From positions 372,001-436,000 of the forward strand of contig NZ_JAUSXI010000001.1 in the NCBI RefSeq assembly GCF_030815865.1: a stretch of 64,000 nucleotides of DNA, read 5' to 3'. Below are positions 15,795 through 28,507 of this stretch, in pieces. Both the position numbers and the translations under genes were made by a program. The notes below the pieces were generated by a model, which was not told the DNA's origin, searched no databases, and saw only the letters and a list, made by a program, of their open reading frames with translations. This DNA comes from Arthrobacter globiformis (GTDB lineage Bacteria > Actinomycetota > Actinomycetes > Actinomycetales > Micrococcaceae). Each line of letters starts with the position of its first letter. Position 1 is the first letter of the stretch.

Positions 15795-16760
15795 ATGAAA
15801 ATCACGCAGACCATCTCGAAGACGGCAGTGGTCGGCGCCGGCTATATGGGCGGCGGCATAGCCCAGGTGCTGGCGCTGCACGGCTACCGGGTGGCGCTCG
15901 GCGATGTCGACGGCCGAATCGCCGAGCGTGCCCGCGTCCGCCTCGTAGACCAGGCCAAGGCCTTCGAGGCCCAGGGGTTGCTGCCTGCCGGCGCAGCGGA
16001 CACCATCGCGGACAACCTCACCGCTGCCGCCAGCATCGAGGATGCTGTTGCGACGTCGGACTATGTCGCCGAGGCGGTCCCGGAGGACCCTGTGATTAAG
16101 GCGGACATCCTCCGCCGCATTTCTGCAGCCGCCCCGGCGGATGCAGTCATCGGCACGAACACCTCGGCCATACCCATCGGGGAGTTGGCCGCGTCCGTCA
16201 CCGGCCCCGAGCGGTTCCTCGGCGTCCACTGGATGAACCCGGCGCCCTTCATCCCGGGCGTCGAACTCATCCCGGGGCGGGAGACCTTGCCTTCCGTCGT
16301 GGACCTTGCCGAGGAGCTCATCCGGGCCCTTGGCAAGACGCCCGCGAGGGTTGCTGACACACCGGGATTCGTCGCCAACAGGCTACAGTTTGCGCTGTAC
16401 AAGGAGGCTGCCCGGATCGTTGAAGAGGGCGTGGCAAACCCCGCCCAGATCGACGACGTCGTCAGCAACACCTTCGGGTTCCGCCTTGCGCTGTTCGGCC
16501 CGTTCGCCATCGGAGACATGGCTGGCCTGGATGTCTACGAGTCGTCGTTCCGGACTCTGGAAAAGGCTTACGGTGAACGGTTCGCCCCGCCCGCCGCGCT
16601 GACGGGCACGGTGGAGGAGGGCAACCTGGGCCTGAAATCTGGCCACGGGTTCTTGGACGTGGACCCCGCCAGCAGGGAAAGCCTTGTTGCCTACCGGGAC
16701 AGGGCCTACGCCCGGCTCTCCCAGCTACGCGCCGAGCTGGGCCGGGCCCCGGGACTGTAG
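15795..16760 (+). CDS. 3-hydroxyacyl-CoA dehydrogenase-family protein
   Basis: A 321-aa enzyme with an N-terminal Rossmann fold (TAVVGAGYMGGGIAQVLALHGY), the GTNTSAIPIGELA loop and catalytic histidine in FLGVHWMNPAPF, then a C-terminal 3HCDH helical domain (DTPGFVANRLQFALYKEAARIVEEGVA). Near the normal length for 3-hydroxybutyryl-CoA dehydrogenase, but members also act on free hydroxyacids (L-gulonate, carnitine). GGAGCAGCAAC precedes the ATG. Third gene of the operon. With no CoA ligase or thiolase here, a free hydroxyacid substrate is at least as likely as a CoA ester. Confidence 0.88.
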   Translation: MKITQTISKTAVVGAGYMGGGIAQVLALHGYRVALGDVDGRIAERARVRLVDQAKAFEAQGLLPAGAADTIADNLTAAASIEDAVATSDYVAEAVPEDPVIKADILRRISAAAPADAVIGTNTSAIPIGELAASVTGPERFLGVHWMNPAPFIPGVELIPGRETLPSVVDLAEELIRALGKTPARVADTPGFVANRLQFALYKEAARIVEEGVANPAQIDDVVSNTFGFRLALFGPFAIGDMAGLDVYESSFRTLEKAYGERFAPPAALTGTVEEGNLGLKSGHGFLDVDPASRESLVAYRDRAYARLSQLRAELGRAPGL

Positions 16761-16786
16761 CCCGCTAACCCAAGGCACTGGCCGCC

Positions 16787-17359
16787 TTACGGCAGCCGGC
16801 TCGGCCGCAGCACGCTAGGAATGCCCGCCTGTCCGGGCTCAAGTAGCACCGGGCTGACCAGCACAGCAGGCCCGCGGTGCAGCACGCCGTCGGACAGCGC
16901 CCGGCAGCGAATCCCGCCGCGCCCGCGCATGGCGGCATGCGCGCCGGGCGCGAGCATCCGGTCCATCCACGCGCAGGGGTGGGCGGGCCGCCCGCCTTTG
17001 AACCGCACCACGTCCCTTTGGGATTCCAGCGCGAAGTCCTGGCCCAGGAGCGGGGCAAGATGCGCACCCCTGAGGATTACGTTGCGCCGGGTCAGCAGCG
17101 GGTCGAAGGGGCCGGCGTCCAACTCCGCGGCCATGGCCTCGAGGGCCTCAACCGCGAACAGAGTGACGGCGGCGTCCATGTGGGCCGCCTTGCCGAAGAA
17201 CCTGTCCCCGACGATGCCTTTACCTGCCACGATCTCCACCCGGTCGGCATCCGCCGTCGGCACGTCAGCTGCCCCGTCGCGCGCGCGGCCGAAGTAGGCG
17301 TGCGCCGGCGAGACGAGCAGATGCAGGACGTCCACGTCGTACCGGTAGGTTGCCGTCAT
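16787..17359 (-). CDS. MOSC-domain protein
   Basis: A 190-aa MOSC protein (the molybdenum-cofactor sulfurase C-terminal domain fold). Seen: VLHLLVSPAHAYFGRA, VEIVAGKGIVGDRFFG, VTLFAVEALEAM, RRNVILRGAHLAPLLGQDFAL, HPCAWMDRMLAPGAHAAMRGRGGIRCRAL and GPAVLV. The conserved cysteine of the PC-W motif is present. Stand-alone bacterial MOSC proteins are proposed sulfur or metal-cofactor carriers. It converges with the 3HCDH-family gene and precedes nothing obvious; partner unknown. Confidence 0.88.
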   Translation of the reverse strand: MTATYRYDVDVLHLLVSPAHAYFGRARDGAADVPTADADRVEIVAGKGIVGDRFFGKAAHMDAAVTLFAVEALEAMAAELDAGPFDPLLTRRNVILRGAHLAPLLGQDFALESQRDVVRFKGGRPAHPCAWMDRMLAPGAHAAMRGRGGIRCRALSDGVLHRGPAVLVSPVLLEPGQAGIPSVLRPSRLP

Positions 17360-17391
17360 GCAATAACGCTATACCCGGGTCAGGACCCCGG

Positions 17392-18399
17392 TCAGGCCGG
17401 CCTCGCGAGCAGGGAGCTGGCTTCCTGGCGCGTGGATCCGGAGGACTCGATGTGGGCGAGTTCGGCGGGGATTTCCCAGCCCTTTTTGCGCATGGCGGTG
17501 GCCCAGAGCCGGCCGGCGCGGTAGGAGGAGCGGACCAGGGGGCCGGACATGACGCCGAGGAACCCGATCTCCTCGGCTTCCTGCTGCAGGTCGACGAATT
17601 CCTGCGGCTTGACCCAGCGGTCCACGGGGAGGTGGCGTTCGGAGGGGCGCAGGTACTGGGTGATGGTGATCAGGTCGCAGCCGGCCTGGTGGAGGTCGCG
17701 GAGGGCCTCGGAGATTTCCTCGCGGGTTTCGCCCATGCCCAGGATCAGGTTGGACTTGGTGACCATGCCCAGGTTCCGGCCCTGGCTGATGACGTCCAGG
17801 GAGCGGTCATAGCGGAACGCTGGCCGGATGCGCTTGAAGATCCGCGGCACGGTTTCGACGTTGTGGGCGAACACCTCGGGTTTGGAGTCGCAGATCGCGG
17901 CGATGTGCTCGGGTTTGCCGGAGAAGTCCGGGATGAGCAGTTCGACGCCGGTGCCGGGGTTCAGTTCGTGGATCTTGCGGACCGTTTCGGCGTAGAGCCA
18001 GACGCCTTCGTCCTCGAGGTCGTCCCGGGCGACGCCGGTGACGGTGGCGTAGCGCAGGGCCATGGCCTGGACGGAGCGGGCCACCTTGGTGGGTTCGAAC
18101 CTGTCCACGGGGGAGGGTTTGCCGGTGTCGATCTGGCAGAAGTCGCAGCGGCGGGTGCATTCAGAGCCGCCGATCAGGAAGGTGGCTTCCTTGTCTTCCC
18201 AGCATTCGAAGATGTTGGGGCAGCCGGCCTCTTCACAGACGGTGTGCAGGCCTTCCTTCTTGACCAGGTTCTTGAGCTGGACGAATTCCGGGCCCATCTG
18301 GACCTTGGCCTTGATCCAGTCCGGTTTGCGTTCCACCGGGGTGGCCGCATTGCGCTGCTCGATCCGCAGCATTTTCCGGCCTTCTGGTGCCAGTGTCAT
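17392..18399 (-). CDS. lipA: Lipoyl synthase
   Basis: A 335-aa radical-SAM enzyme that inserts two sulfurs into protein-bound octanoyl groups. The auxiliary cluster motif is Cys55-x4-Cys60-x5-Cys66 ([13 protein letters not shown]), and the radical-SAM motif is Cys81-x3-Cys85-x2-Cys88 (CTRRCDFC). [14 protein letters not shown] and [16 protein letters not shown] also match LipA. It is the last gene of the minus-strand glycine cleavage cluster and would lipoylate GcvH, encoded upstream. Placement next to gcv rather than lipB is notable but sensible. Confidence 0.96.
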   Translation of the reverse strand: MTLAPEGRKMLRIEQRNAATPVERKPDWIKAKVQMGPEFVQLKNLVKKEGLHTVCEEAGCPNIFECWEDKEATFLIGGSECTRRCDFCQIDTGKPSPVDRFEPTKVARSVQAMALRYATVTGVARDDLEDEGVWLYAETVRKIHELNPGTGVELLIPDFSGKPEHIAAICDSKPEVFAHNVETVPRIFKRIRPAFRYDRSLDVISQGRNLGMVTKSNLILGMGETREEISEALRDLHQAGCDLITITQYLRPSERHLPVDRWVKPQEFVDLQQEAEEIGFLGVMSGPLVRSSYRAGRLWATAMRKKGWEIPAELAHIESSGSTRQEASSLLARPA

Positions 18400-18422
18400 T
18401 GTTCTCTTTTCCTAGTGCTAAA

Positions 18423-19820
18423 TCAGCAGGCCACGACGTTGACGGCGAGGCCGCCCATCGCGGTTTCCTTGTATTTGGAGCTCATGTCCTTGCCGGTCTC
18501 GCGCATGGTGATGATGACCTCGTCGAGCGAGACCCGGTGCGAGCCGTCGCCCCAGAGGGCCATCTTGGCTGCGTTGATGGCCTTCGCGGCGGCGATGGCG
18601 TTGCGTTCGATGCACGGCACCTGGACCAGCCCGCCGATCGGATCGCACGTGAGCCCAAGGTTGTGTTCCATCGCGATTTCGGCGGCGTTCTCCACCTGCG
18701 CGGGCGTGCCGCCCATGACCTCGGCGAGCCCGGCGGCGGCCATCGACGACGCCGATCCCACCTCGCCCTGGCAGCCCACCTCGGCCCCGGAAATCGAGGC
18801 CTGTTCCTTGTACAGCACCCCGACGGCACCGGCGGCGAGCAGGAAACGCATCACCACGTCGTCGCGGTCTTCCTGCGTCGCCTGGTCCATCCCGGGAGCG
18901 AAGTGCAGGGCGTAGTAAAGCACGGCCGGGATGATGCCGGCGGCGCCGTTCGTCGGCGCGGTCACCACGCGCCCGCCGGAGGCGTTCTCCTCGTTCACCG
19001 CGAGGGCGATCAGGTTCACCCACTCCTGCCAGTACTTGGGGTCCCGGTCCTTGTCCTCCTTCAGGAGGCGTTCGTGCCAGTCGGGAGCACGACGGCGGAC
19101 CTTCAGTCCGCCAGGCAGCAGCCCCTCACGCTTGAGGCTGACCTCGACGCAGCCTTCCATCACGGAATAGATGTGGAGCAGGCCGGCCCGGATGTCCTCC
19201 TCAGACCGGGACGCGCGCTCGTTGACCAGCATGACGTCCCCGATGGACAGGCCCTGGGAGCGGCAGTGCGCCAGCAGCTCCGCGGCAGTCCGGAACGGCA
19301 ACGGCAGCTCCTTCTTGGACTCGGCGAGCTCCTTCAGGGCCGCATCCTCCTCGCCCTCGCGGACAATGAACCCGCCGCCGACGGAGAAGAACGTCGCTTT
19401 GTGCAGGATCCCGCCCTCGGCGTCCGAGACGGTGAAGGTCATGCCGTTGGTGTGCCGCGGCAGGATCGTCAGCGGCCGCAGCACCATGTCTTTGACCCCG
19501 TACGGCAACGGAACGGCCCCGGCCAGCCGCAGCGTGCCCGTTTCGGCGATAGCCGTCAGCCTGTCCTCGACCTCATCGGGCAGGATCAGGTCCGGGTGGT
19601 AGCCCTCCAGGCCCAGCAGGATCGCCGTCATGGTTCCATGCCCATGCCCGGTGGCCGCGAGCGAGCCGTACAGGTCCACCCGCAGCGACGCCACCTGCTC
19701 CAGGACGCCGGAGGACGTCAGCTCCTCGGCAAACACCGCCGCGGCCCGCATGGGGCCCACGGTGTGCGAGGACGAAGGGCCAATGCCGATCGAGAAGAGG
19801 TCAAAGACGCCAACAGCCAT
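18423..19820 (-). CDS. sdaA: L-serine ammonia-lyase, single-chain iron-sulfur type
   Basis: A 465-aa enzyme that converts L-serine to pyruvate and ammonia. The beta-type domain comes first ([23 protein letters not shown]), then the alpha-type catalytic domain with [49 protein letters not shown] and the C-terminal [10 protein letters not shown]. Cysteines in CQGEV, LTCDP, VPC and the terminal Cys are those expected for the [4Fe-4S] site. It lies between gcvH and lipA on the same strand. With gcv it would drain serine made from glycine into pyruvate. Confidence 0.96.
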   Translation of the reverse strand: MAVGVFDLFSIGIGPSSSHTVGPMRAAAVFAEELTSSGVLEQVASLRVDLYGSLAATGHGHGTMTAILLGLEGYHPDLILPDEVEDRLTAIAETGTLRLAGAVPLPYGVKDMVLRPLTILPRHTNGMTFTVSDAEGGILHKATFFSVGGGFIVREGEEDAALKELAESKKELPLPFRTAAELLAHCRSQGLSIGDVMLVNERASRSEEDIRAGLLHIYSVMEGCVEVSLKREGLLPGGLKVRRRAPDWHERLLKEDKDRDPKYWQEWVNLIALAVNEENASGGRVVTAPTNGAAGIIPAVLYYALHFAPGMDQATQEDRDDVVMRFLLAAGAVGVLYKEQASISGAEVGCQGEVGSASSMAAAGLAEVMGGTPAQVENAAEIAMEHNLGLTCDPIGGLVQVPCIERNAIAAAKAINAAKMALWGDGSHRVSLDEVIITMRETGKDMSSKYKETAMGGLAVNVVAC

Positions 19821-19881
19821 GGTCGGTTCCTAACTGAATAGTGTGGTCGGTTCGGGCTGGGGAGGTGGACTTGCTAGTGGC

Positions 19882-19946
19882 GGAGTTTTTGTACAGATGA
19901 TGGGCGCAAACGGGCCTCGAACTCGTGACATCTGTACAAAAACTCC
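19882..19946. repeat. 65-bp palindromic intergenic element, copy 1
   Basis: Perfect 17-bp arms (GGAGTTTTTGTACAGAT and its complement) enclose a 31-bp centre that includes GCAAACG. A second copy of identical length and arms is at 34550-34614. This copy lies between the end of gcvH and the start of sdaA. It has no T-run after the stem, so it may be an mRNA-stabilising or REP-like element rather than a simple terminator. Confidence 0.85.
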
Positions 19947-19959
19947 AACCTCGGGGGAG

Positions 19960-20343
19960 CTAGAGTTCGCCGCCGTTTGCTGTGGCGTACTCTTCGGCCG
20001 ACATCAGCGGGCCCTCGTCGGTGACGGCCACCTTGAACAGCCAGCCCGCGCCGTAGGGGTCGCTGTTGATCAGTGCCGGATCTGCGACGACGCCGTCGTT
20101 GATCTCGGTCACTTCGCCGGTCACCGGCGCGTACAGGTCGGAGACGGACTTGGTGGATTCCACCTCGCCGCAGGTTTCTCCGGCCGTGACCGTGGAGCCG
20201 ACCTCGGGCAGGTCCACATACACGATGTCACCCAGGGCGTCGGCCGCGACAGCCGAAATCCCGATCCCCACAGGGCCGGCCCCGTCAGCAGCAACCCATT
20301 CGTGCTCAGCCGAGTACTTCAGTTCAGAAACAACTTTGCTCAT
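19960..20343 (-). CDS. gcvH: Glycine cleavage system H protein
   Basis: A 127-aa lipoyl carrier protein that shuttles the aminomethyl group between GcvP, GcvT and dihydrolipoyl dehydrogenase. Start is the ATG at 20343 ([17 protein letters not shown]) with AAAGGAAA just upstream; the longer open frame upstream is not coding. The lipoylated lysine is Lys65 in [40 protein letters not shown] and [15 protein letters not shown] are conserved. Third gene of the riboswitch-led operon after gcvP and gcvT. Confidence 0.97.
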   Translation of the reverse strand: MSKVVSELKYSAEHEWVAADGAGPVGIGISAVAADALGDIVYVDLPEVGSTVTAGETCGEVESTKSVSDLYAPVTGEVTEINDGVVADPALINSDPYGAGWLFKVAVTDEGPLMSAEEYATANGGEL

Positions 20344-20380
20344 GTCATTTTCCTTTACGTTTGAAAGTCTGTTGGTGCTT

Positions 20381-20400
20381 GGTTTCGACAGGCTCAACCA
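20381..20400 (-). repeat. Short REP-like sequence, copy in gcvT-gcvH gap
   Basis: On the minus strand this reads TGGTTGAGCCTGTCGAAACC. It matches 17 of 20 positions of the sequence at 21568-21587 inside gcvP. Sequences of this TTGAG-TTGTCGAAA type are recalled as recurrent intergenic repeats in Micrococcaceae. Confidence 0.6.
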
Positions 20401-20411
20401 GCGGTCCGGGC

Positions 20412-21545
<1,134 letters not shown>

Positions 21546-21550
21546 GCGAA

Positions 21551-24433
<2,883 letters not shown>

Positions 24434-24483
24434 GAGGAACTCCAGGTTTGGCCGGCCAGGTGTGGCACGGCATGGTTTGGGTT

Positions 24484-24675
24484 CCTCCCCGCTCTGTATT
24501 GGACCTGAGAGATTCCGCGGACATGGTTCTCCGCTTGCACCGTCGGTGAGCCAAAAAGGTTTTGGCTGCTTTCCAGAGTTGCCTAGCCGCGGCGGTACGG
24601 GGGCCTGAGAGATTCCTGGGGAGGATTTGCTCCTACGGCGCCTGCCCGGTGAATGACTGGGAGGACTCTCCCGCC
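24484..24675 (-). promoter_or_regulatory. Tandem glycine riboswitch upstream of gcvP
   Basis: Two aptamers in series on the minus strand. The first opens with GGCGGGAGAG and has the conserved GGCGCCGTAGGAGCAA and AATCTCTCAGG; the second has GGCAACTCTGGAAAGC, CACCGACGGTGCAAGC and AATCTCTCAGGTCCAATAC. These are the hallmarks of the cooperative glycine riboswitch (gcvT motif). It ends about 50 nt before gcvP and should switch gcvPTH on when glycine is high. The mirror copy at 24881-25069 is nearly identical. Confidence 0.96.
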
Positions 24676-24880
24676 ACGGTTCGAAAGGCTATGAAGATAT
24701 GGGGTGATTCGGCTCACAAGTTACCGGACAATTCCGTGCAGCACAAATCGGAGGTCCTCGTTTGACAATTCTTCGTGACCGAGACCACACTGAACCCGGC
24801 GACCAGCGGGTCCGGCCGGAAAGACGGCCGCCGCCGGCACGCATAATTTTCTTACATAATTGAAAAAGCTTACGATCTGC
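24676..24880. promoter_or_regulatory. Divergent promoter region between the two glycine riboswitches
   Basis: About 205 bp that must hold both promoters. TTGACA at 24763 and AT-rich stretches (CATAATTTTCTTACATAAT, from about 24842) are candidate elements for the plus-strand transcript. No clear -35/-10 pair was identified for the minus strand. No open frame of note. Confidence 0.4.
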
Positions 24881-25069
24881 GGCGGGAGAGTCCTGCCGGT
24901 ACGTTCAGCAGGCGCCGTAGGAGCAAACCCTCCCCAGGAAACTCTCAGGCCCACGTACCGCCGCGGCGAGGCAACTCTGGAAAGCAGGCAGGCACGTCCT
25001 GTCTCACCGACGGTGCAAGCGGAAGACCATGTCCGCGGAATCTCTCAGGTCCAAGACAGAGCGGGGAGG
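24881..25069 (+). promoter_or_regulatory. Tandem glycine riboswitch upstream of cycA
   Basis: Two aptamers on the plus strand: GGCGGGAGAGTCCTGCC, GGCGCCGTAGGAGCAAAC and AAACTCTCAGG, then GGCAACTCTGGAAAGC, CACCGACGGTGCAAGC and AATCTCTCAGGTCCAAGAC. Nearly identical to the minus-strand copy, differing mainly in variable stem loops. It ends about 47 nt before cycA, so glycine controls a transporter and two folate enzymes as well as the cleavage system. Confidence 0.96.
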
Positions 25070-25115
25070 AACCGAATCAGTGTGGCTGTTCGCCACTTGA
25101 ACGATGGAGTTCCTT

Positions 25116-26618
25116 ATGACGATTCATCCGCCCGCCTCCCCACCCAGTTCCTCAGCCGGTGAGGCTCCCCGCCTGGAGCGGCAGCTGAGCAACCGGCACA
25201 TTCAGCTGATCGCCATCGGCGGCGCCATTGGCACGGGCCTGTTCATGGGCTCGGGCAAGACCATTTCAGCGGCCGGACCGTCCGTGATCTTCGTGTACAT
25301 GATCATCGGTTTCATGCTCTTTTTCGTCATGCGGGCCATGGGCGAGCTGCTGCTGAGCAACCTGAACTACAAGTCCTTTAGCGATTTCGCCGCTGACCTG
25401 CTGGGACCGTGGGCGGGGTTCTTCACTGGATGGACCTACTGGTTCTGCTGGGTGATTACCGGAATCGCGGACGTCATCGCCATCGCAGGTTACTCCCGTG
25501 AGCTCTGGCCGGGATTGCCTCTCTGGATCCCGGGCCTGGCCACCGTCGCCATCCTGCTGCTGCTGAACCTCACCACAGTCAAGGCGTTCGGTGAGACCGA
25601 ATTCTGGTTCGCCCTCATTAAAATCATCGCCATCGCGGCCCTGATCATCGTGGGCATGTTCATGATCTTCAGTGGATTCAAGAGCGACGCCGGACAGGCA
25701 AGCTTCACCAACCTGTGGAGCCATGGCGGCTTCTTCCCCAACGAATTCATGGGCTTTGTGGCCGGTTTCCAGATCGCCGTGTTCGCTTTTGTGGGCATTG
25801 AACTGGTGGGCACCACGGCTGCGGAGGCCAAGAACCCGGAGAGGAACCTTCCCAAGGCCATCAACTCCATCCCGGTCCGCGTGCTGCTCTTCTACGTGGG
25901 CGCCCTCATCATCCTGATGTCCGTCACGCCGTGGACCCAGTTCGCCGCCGGCCACAGCCCGTTCATTGCGATGTTCTCGCTGGCCGGACTCGGAGCCGCC
26001 GCCACGGTGGTCAACCTCGTGGTGCTGACCTCGGCGATGTCCTCGGCCAACTCCGGGATCTACTCCACCTCGCGCATGGTCTACGGACTGGCCCAGGAAG
26101 GCGACGCGCCGTCCGTCTTCAGCAGCCTGTCCCGACGCAAGGTACCCAGCAACGCCCTGTTCCTGTCCTGCGTGCTGCTGCTCTCCGGAGTGGTGCTCAT
26201 GTACGCCGGCCAGGACGTCGGCAAGGCGTTCGACATGGTCACCACCGTTTCCGCCGTCTGCTTCGTCTTCGTCTGGTCGATCATCCTCGCCAGCTACATC
26301 GCATTCCGGCGCCGCCGCCCGCACCTGCACAATGCGTCCAAGTTCAAGATGCCCGGCGGCATTCCCATGGTGTGGGTGGTCTTCGCGTTCTTCGCCTTCG
26401 TGCTATGGACCTTGACCACCCAGCCCGACACCCTGACCGCGCTGCTGGTCACCCCCGTCTGGTTCGTCCTGCTCGGTGCGGCCTGGCTGGTTCTGCGCCG
26501 CCGGCCTGCGCACCTGGCCCGCTACGCGGCCTTCCAGGATGAACTGCAGGCTGAGGAGAGCGCCGCCCGCGAGCATGCGAGCCGGCGTCTCGAAGAGAAG
26601 GAAAGCGTCAAGGGATGA
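25116..26618 (+). CDS. cycA: CycA-type glycine/D-serine/D-alanine permease
   Basis: A 500-aa, 12-helix APC-superfamily permease. The block AIGTGLFMGSGKTISAAGPS, then FMLFFVMRAMGELLLSN, KSFSDFAADLLGPWAGFFTG and WTYWFCWVITG are near-identical to the CycA pattern of enteric bacteria. The start is set at the ATG at 25116 (MTIHPP) because GGAG sits 7 nt upstream, although an in-frame ATG lies at 25104. It follows a glycine riboswitch and is coupled to purU. Glycine import, or export when in excess, fits the control. Confidence 0.94.
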   Translation: MTIHPPASPPSSSAGEAPRLERQLSNRHIQLIAIGGAIGTGLFMGSGKTISAAGPSVIFVYMIIGFMLFFVMRAMGELLLSNLNYKSFSDFAADLLGPWAGFFTGWTYWFCWVITGIADVIAIAGYSRELWPGLPLWIPGLATVAILLLLNLTTVKAFGETEFWFALIKIIAIAALIIVGMFMIFSGFKSDAGQASFTNLWSHGGFFPNEFMGFVAGFQIAVFAFVGIELVGTTAAEAKNPERNLPKAINSIPVRVLLFYVGALIILMSVTPWTQFAAGHSPFIAMFSLAGLGAAATVVNLVVLTSAMSSANSGIYSTSRMVYGLAQEGDAPSVFSSLSRRKVPSNALFLSCVLLLSGVVLMYAGQDVGKAFDMVTTVSAVCFVFVWSIILASYIAFRRRRPHLHNASKFKMPGGIPMVWVVFAFFAFVLWTLTTQPDTLTALLVTPVWFVLLGAAWLVLRRRPAHLARYAAFQDELQAEESAAREHASRRLEEKESVKG

Positions 26619-27574
26619 TCAGTACAGAGGAGAAGCCATCAACTGTTGCCCGTGCGGCGGACCCGACGGCGGAGCGCCAGGCGGAGGACCCGACGACGGC
26701 GGCGGGTCAGGCCCGCGGGGCCGGCGGGGAGTTTGTGCTCACCTTCCATTGCCCGGATTCCCTTGGAATTGTCCAGGCGGTTGCGGATTTCCTGCTCAAG
26801 CAGGCGTGCTACATCGTTGACCTCAAGCAGTTCGGCGACCGGAACGCGGGGCACTTCTTCATGAGGGTCCACTTCGCCTCAACGGGTGACACCGCCGCCG
26901 TCGAACAGCTCCGGGACAGCTTCGCGCCGCTGGCAGGTCAATGGAGCATGGATTGGCGCTTGGAGCGCCACGACCGCAAGCAGCGGATCCTGGTGATGGT
27001 GTCCAAGTACGATCACTGCCTCAACGACCTGCTGGTCCGCGCCCGCAGCGGCGAACTGCCGGTCGAGATCGCGGCGGTGGTGTCCAACCACCCGGACCTC
27101 GAAGGGCTCGCGGCCTGGCACGGGGTCCCGTTCCACCACATCCCCGTGACGCGGGAGACCAAAGCGGAAACGGAGGCCAAGCTCCTGGAACTGGTGGACG
27201 AGTATGACGTTGAACTCGTGGTCCTGGCCCGCTACATGCAGGTCCTCAGCGACTCGGCCACCGCCCGGCTCGCCGGCAAGGCCATCAACATCCATCATTC
27301 ATTCCTACCCAGCTTCAAGGGCGCAAAGCCGTATCACCAGGCCTATGAACGAGGCGTGAAGACGGTCGGCGCCACGGCCCACTACGTCAACTCAGAGCTT
27401 GATGAGGGCCCGATCATCGCGCAGCAGGTGATTGAGGTGGACCACACCTACGCACCCGCGGACCTGGTGTCCGTGGGCAAGGACGCGGAGTGCAAGGCCC
27501 TGACGAATGCTGTTCGCTGGCACGCCGAAGGAAGAATCATCCTGTCCGGGAACCGCACGGTCATCCTCCGCTGA
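26615..27574 (+). CDS. purU: Formyltetrahydrofolate deformylase
   Basis: A 319-aa hydrolase that splits 10-formyl-THF into THF and formate. An N-terminal extension of about 35 low-complexity residues precedes the ACT regulatory domain (FVLTFHCPDSLGIVQAVADFLL), which senses methionine and glycine in known PurU proteins. The formyltransferase-like catalytic domain follows: KQRILVMVSKYDHCLNDLL, VSNHPD, VVLARYMQVLS, INIHHSFLPSFKGAKPYHQAYERGVK and the conserved HYVNSELDEGPIIAQ. It overlaps cycA by ATGA, so it lies in the glycine-riboswitch transcript and would recycle THF during glycine cleavage. Confidence 0.96.
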   Translation: MISTEEKPSTVARAADPTAERQAEDPTTAAGQARGAGGEFVLTFHCPDSLGIVQAVADFLLKQACYIVDLKQFGDRNAGHFFMRVHFASTGDTAAVEQLRDSFAPLAGQWSMDWRLERHDRKQRILVMVSKYDHCLNDLLVRARSGELPVEIAAVVSNHPDLEGLAAWHGVPFHHIPVTRETKAETEAKLLELVDEYDVELVVLARYMQVLSDSATARLAGKAINIHHSFLPSFKGAKPYHQAYERGVKTVGATAHYVNSELDEGPIIAQQVIEVDHTYAPADLVSVGKDAECKALTNAVRWHAEGRIILSGNRTVILR

Positions 27575-27605
27575 CAAGCCCATCGAACCAGACCTGGAGT
27601 TGCTC

Positions 27606-28415
27606 ATGACGAACCAATTGCCTGTGCGCCTGGAGATTATTCCCACGGACGGCATTATTGCCAAAGTCCAGACGCACGTTCCTGCGGGATCAACCCTGAC
27701 CGTGACATGCCTCCCGCACCACGGGGTCGAGACCACCGTGCGGGCCTCGGTTCAACTTGGCCAACTGGGCTACAAGGTGATTCCGCATCTTGCCGCGCGA
27801 AGCCTTGAAAGCCGTGCCCAGCTTGCCGCCATGCTTCGTGACTGCGAGGCTGCGGGAATCACGGAAGTCTTCGCGATCGGAGGGGACGCTCCGGAGGCTG
27901 CCGGGCCCTACGGCAACAGCGGCCGGCTCATGGAAGACATTGCCGACCTGACCGGCGGGAACATGGCCATCGGCGTGGCCGGATACCCGGAAGGCCATCC
28001 GAAGTTCAACGAGCTGCAGATGCTCGATGCGCTGCTGGAGAAGCAGCATCTGGCCTCGAACGTGGTGACGCAGATGTGCTTTTCGGCGCCCAAAATCGGC
28101 TGGTACGCCGAACTGCTGCGCCGCGAGGGTATGGTTCTTCCGATCTGGGCGGGCGTGGCCGGGGCCGTCCCGCGGGCCAAGCTCATCTCGCTGGCCACCA
28201 AGATCGGTGTGGGTCCTTCGTTGAAGTTCCTGAACCGCAAGGGGCCGCTCGCGCGCAGGCTCCTGAATGCCGGCAGCTATTCATCCCGGTCCCTGGTTTC
28301 CGAACTGGACGCCGTGGAACCTGCGCTTGCGGGCATTCACCTCTACACGTTCAACAACGTCGAAACCCAGCCCGTGGTGAACTGGAGCGGCGTGGCAGGC
28401 GCGAGGGCTTCCTGA
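27606..28415 (+). CDS. MetF-family methylenetetrahydrofolate reductase-like protein
   Basis: A 269-aa TIM-barrel protein. GGAG 7 nt before the ATG at 27606 decides the start; the longer frame overlaps purU. Family features: VTCLPHHGVETTVRASVQLGQLGYKVIPHLAARSLESRAQL, EVFAIGGDAPEAAGPYGNSGRLMEDI, GVAGYPEGHPKF, VVTQMCFSAPKIGWYAELL, and LPIWAGVAGAVPRAKL, where canonical MetF has PGI. The typical MetF glutamate segment (EFFPP) is replaced by EIIPTDG. Such divergent MetF proteins often accompany C1-demethylation or glycine genes. Third gene of the glycine-regulated operon. Product direction unknown. Confidence 0.85.
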   Translation: MTNQLPVRLEIIPTDGIIAKVQTHVPAGSTLTVTCLPHHGVETTVRASVQLGQLGYKVIPHLAARSLESRAQLAAMLRDCEAAGITEVFAIGGDAPEAAGPYGNSGRLMEDIADLTGGNMAIGVAGYPEGHPKFNELQMLDALLEKQHLASNVVTQMCFSAPKIGWYAELLRREGMVLPIWAGVAGAVPRAKLISLATKIGVGPSLKFLNRKGPLARRLLNAGSYSSRSLVSELDAVEPALAGIHLYTFNNVETQPVVNWSGVAGARAS

Positions 28416-28459
28416 ACCGGGAGCGCTGAGCGTTCACAAGACAAGACGGATAACCAGCG

Positions 28460-28495
28460 CAGAAGACGCCCGGCCACAAGGCCGGGCGTCTTCTG
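28460..28495 (+). terminator. Intrinsic terminator of the cycA-purU-metF operon
   Basis: A perfect 16-bp stem (CAGAAGACGCCCGGCC and complement) with an ACAA tetraloop, followed by TATTTAAA. It ends the glycine-regulated operon and insulates the gntP promoter. Confidence 0.9.
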
Positions 28496-28507
28496 TATTT
28501 AAAGTTG

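Noticed and set aside
17350..18915. Plus-strand 521-codon frame across lipA and sdaA
   Set aside because: Antisense to two clearly recognised genes, with repetitive Gly/Asp/Val content.
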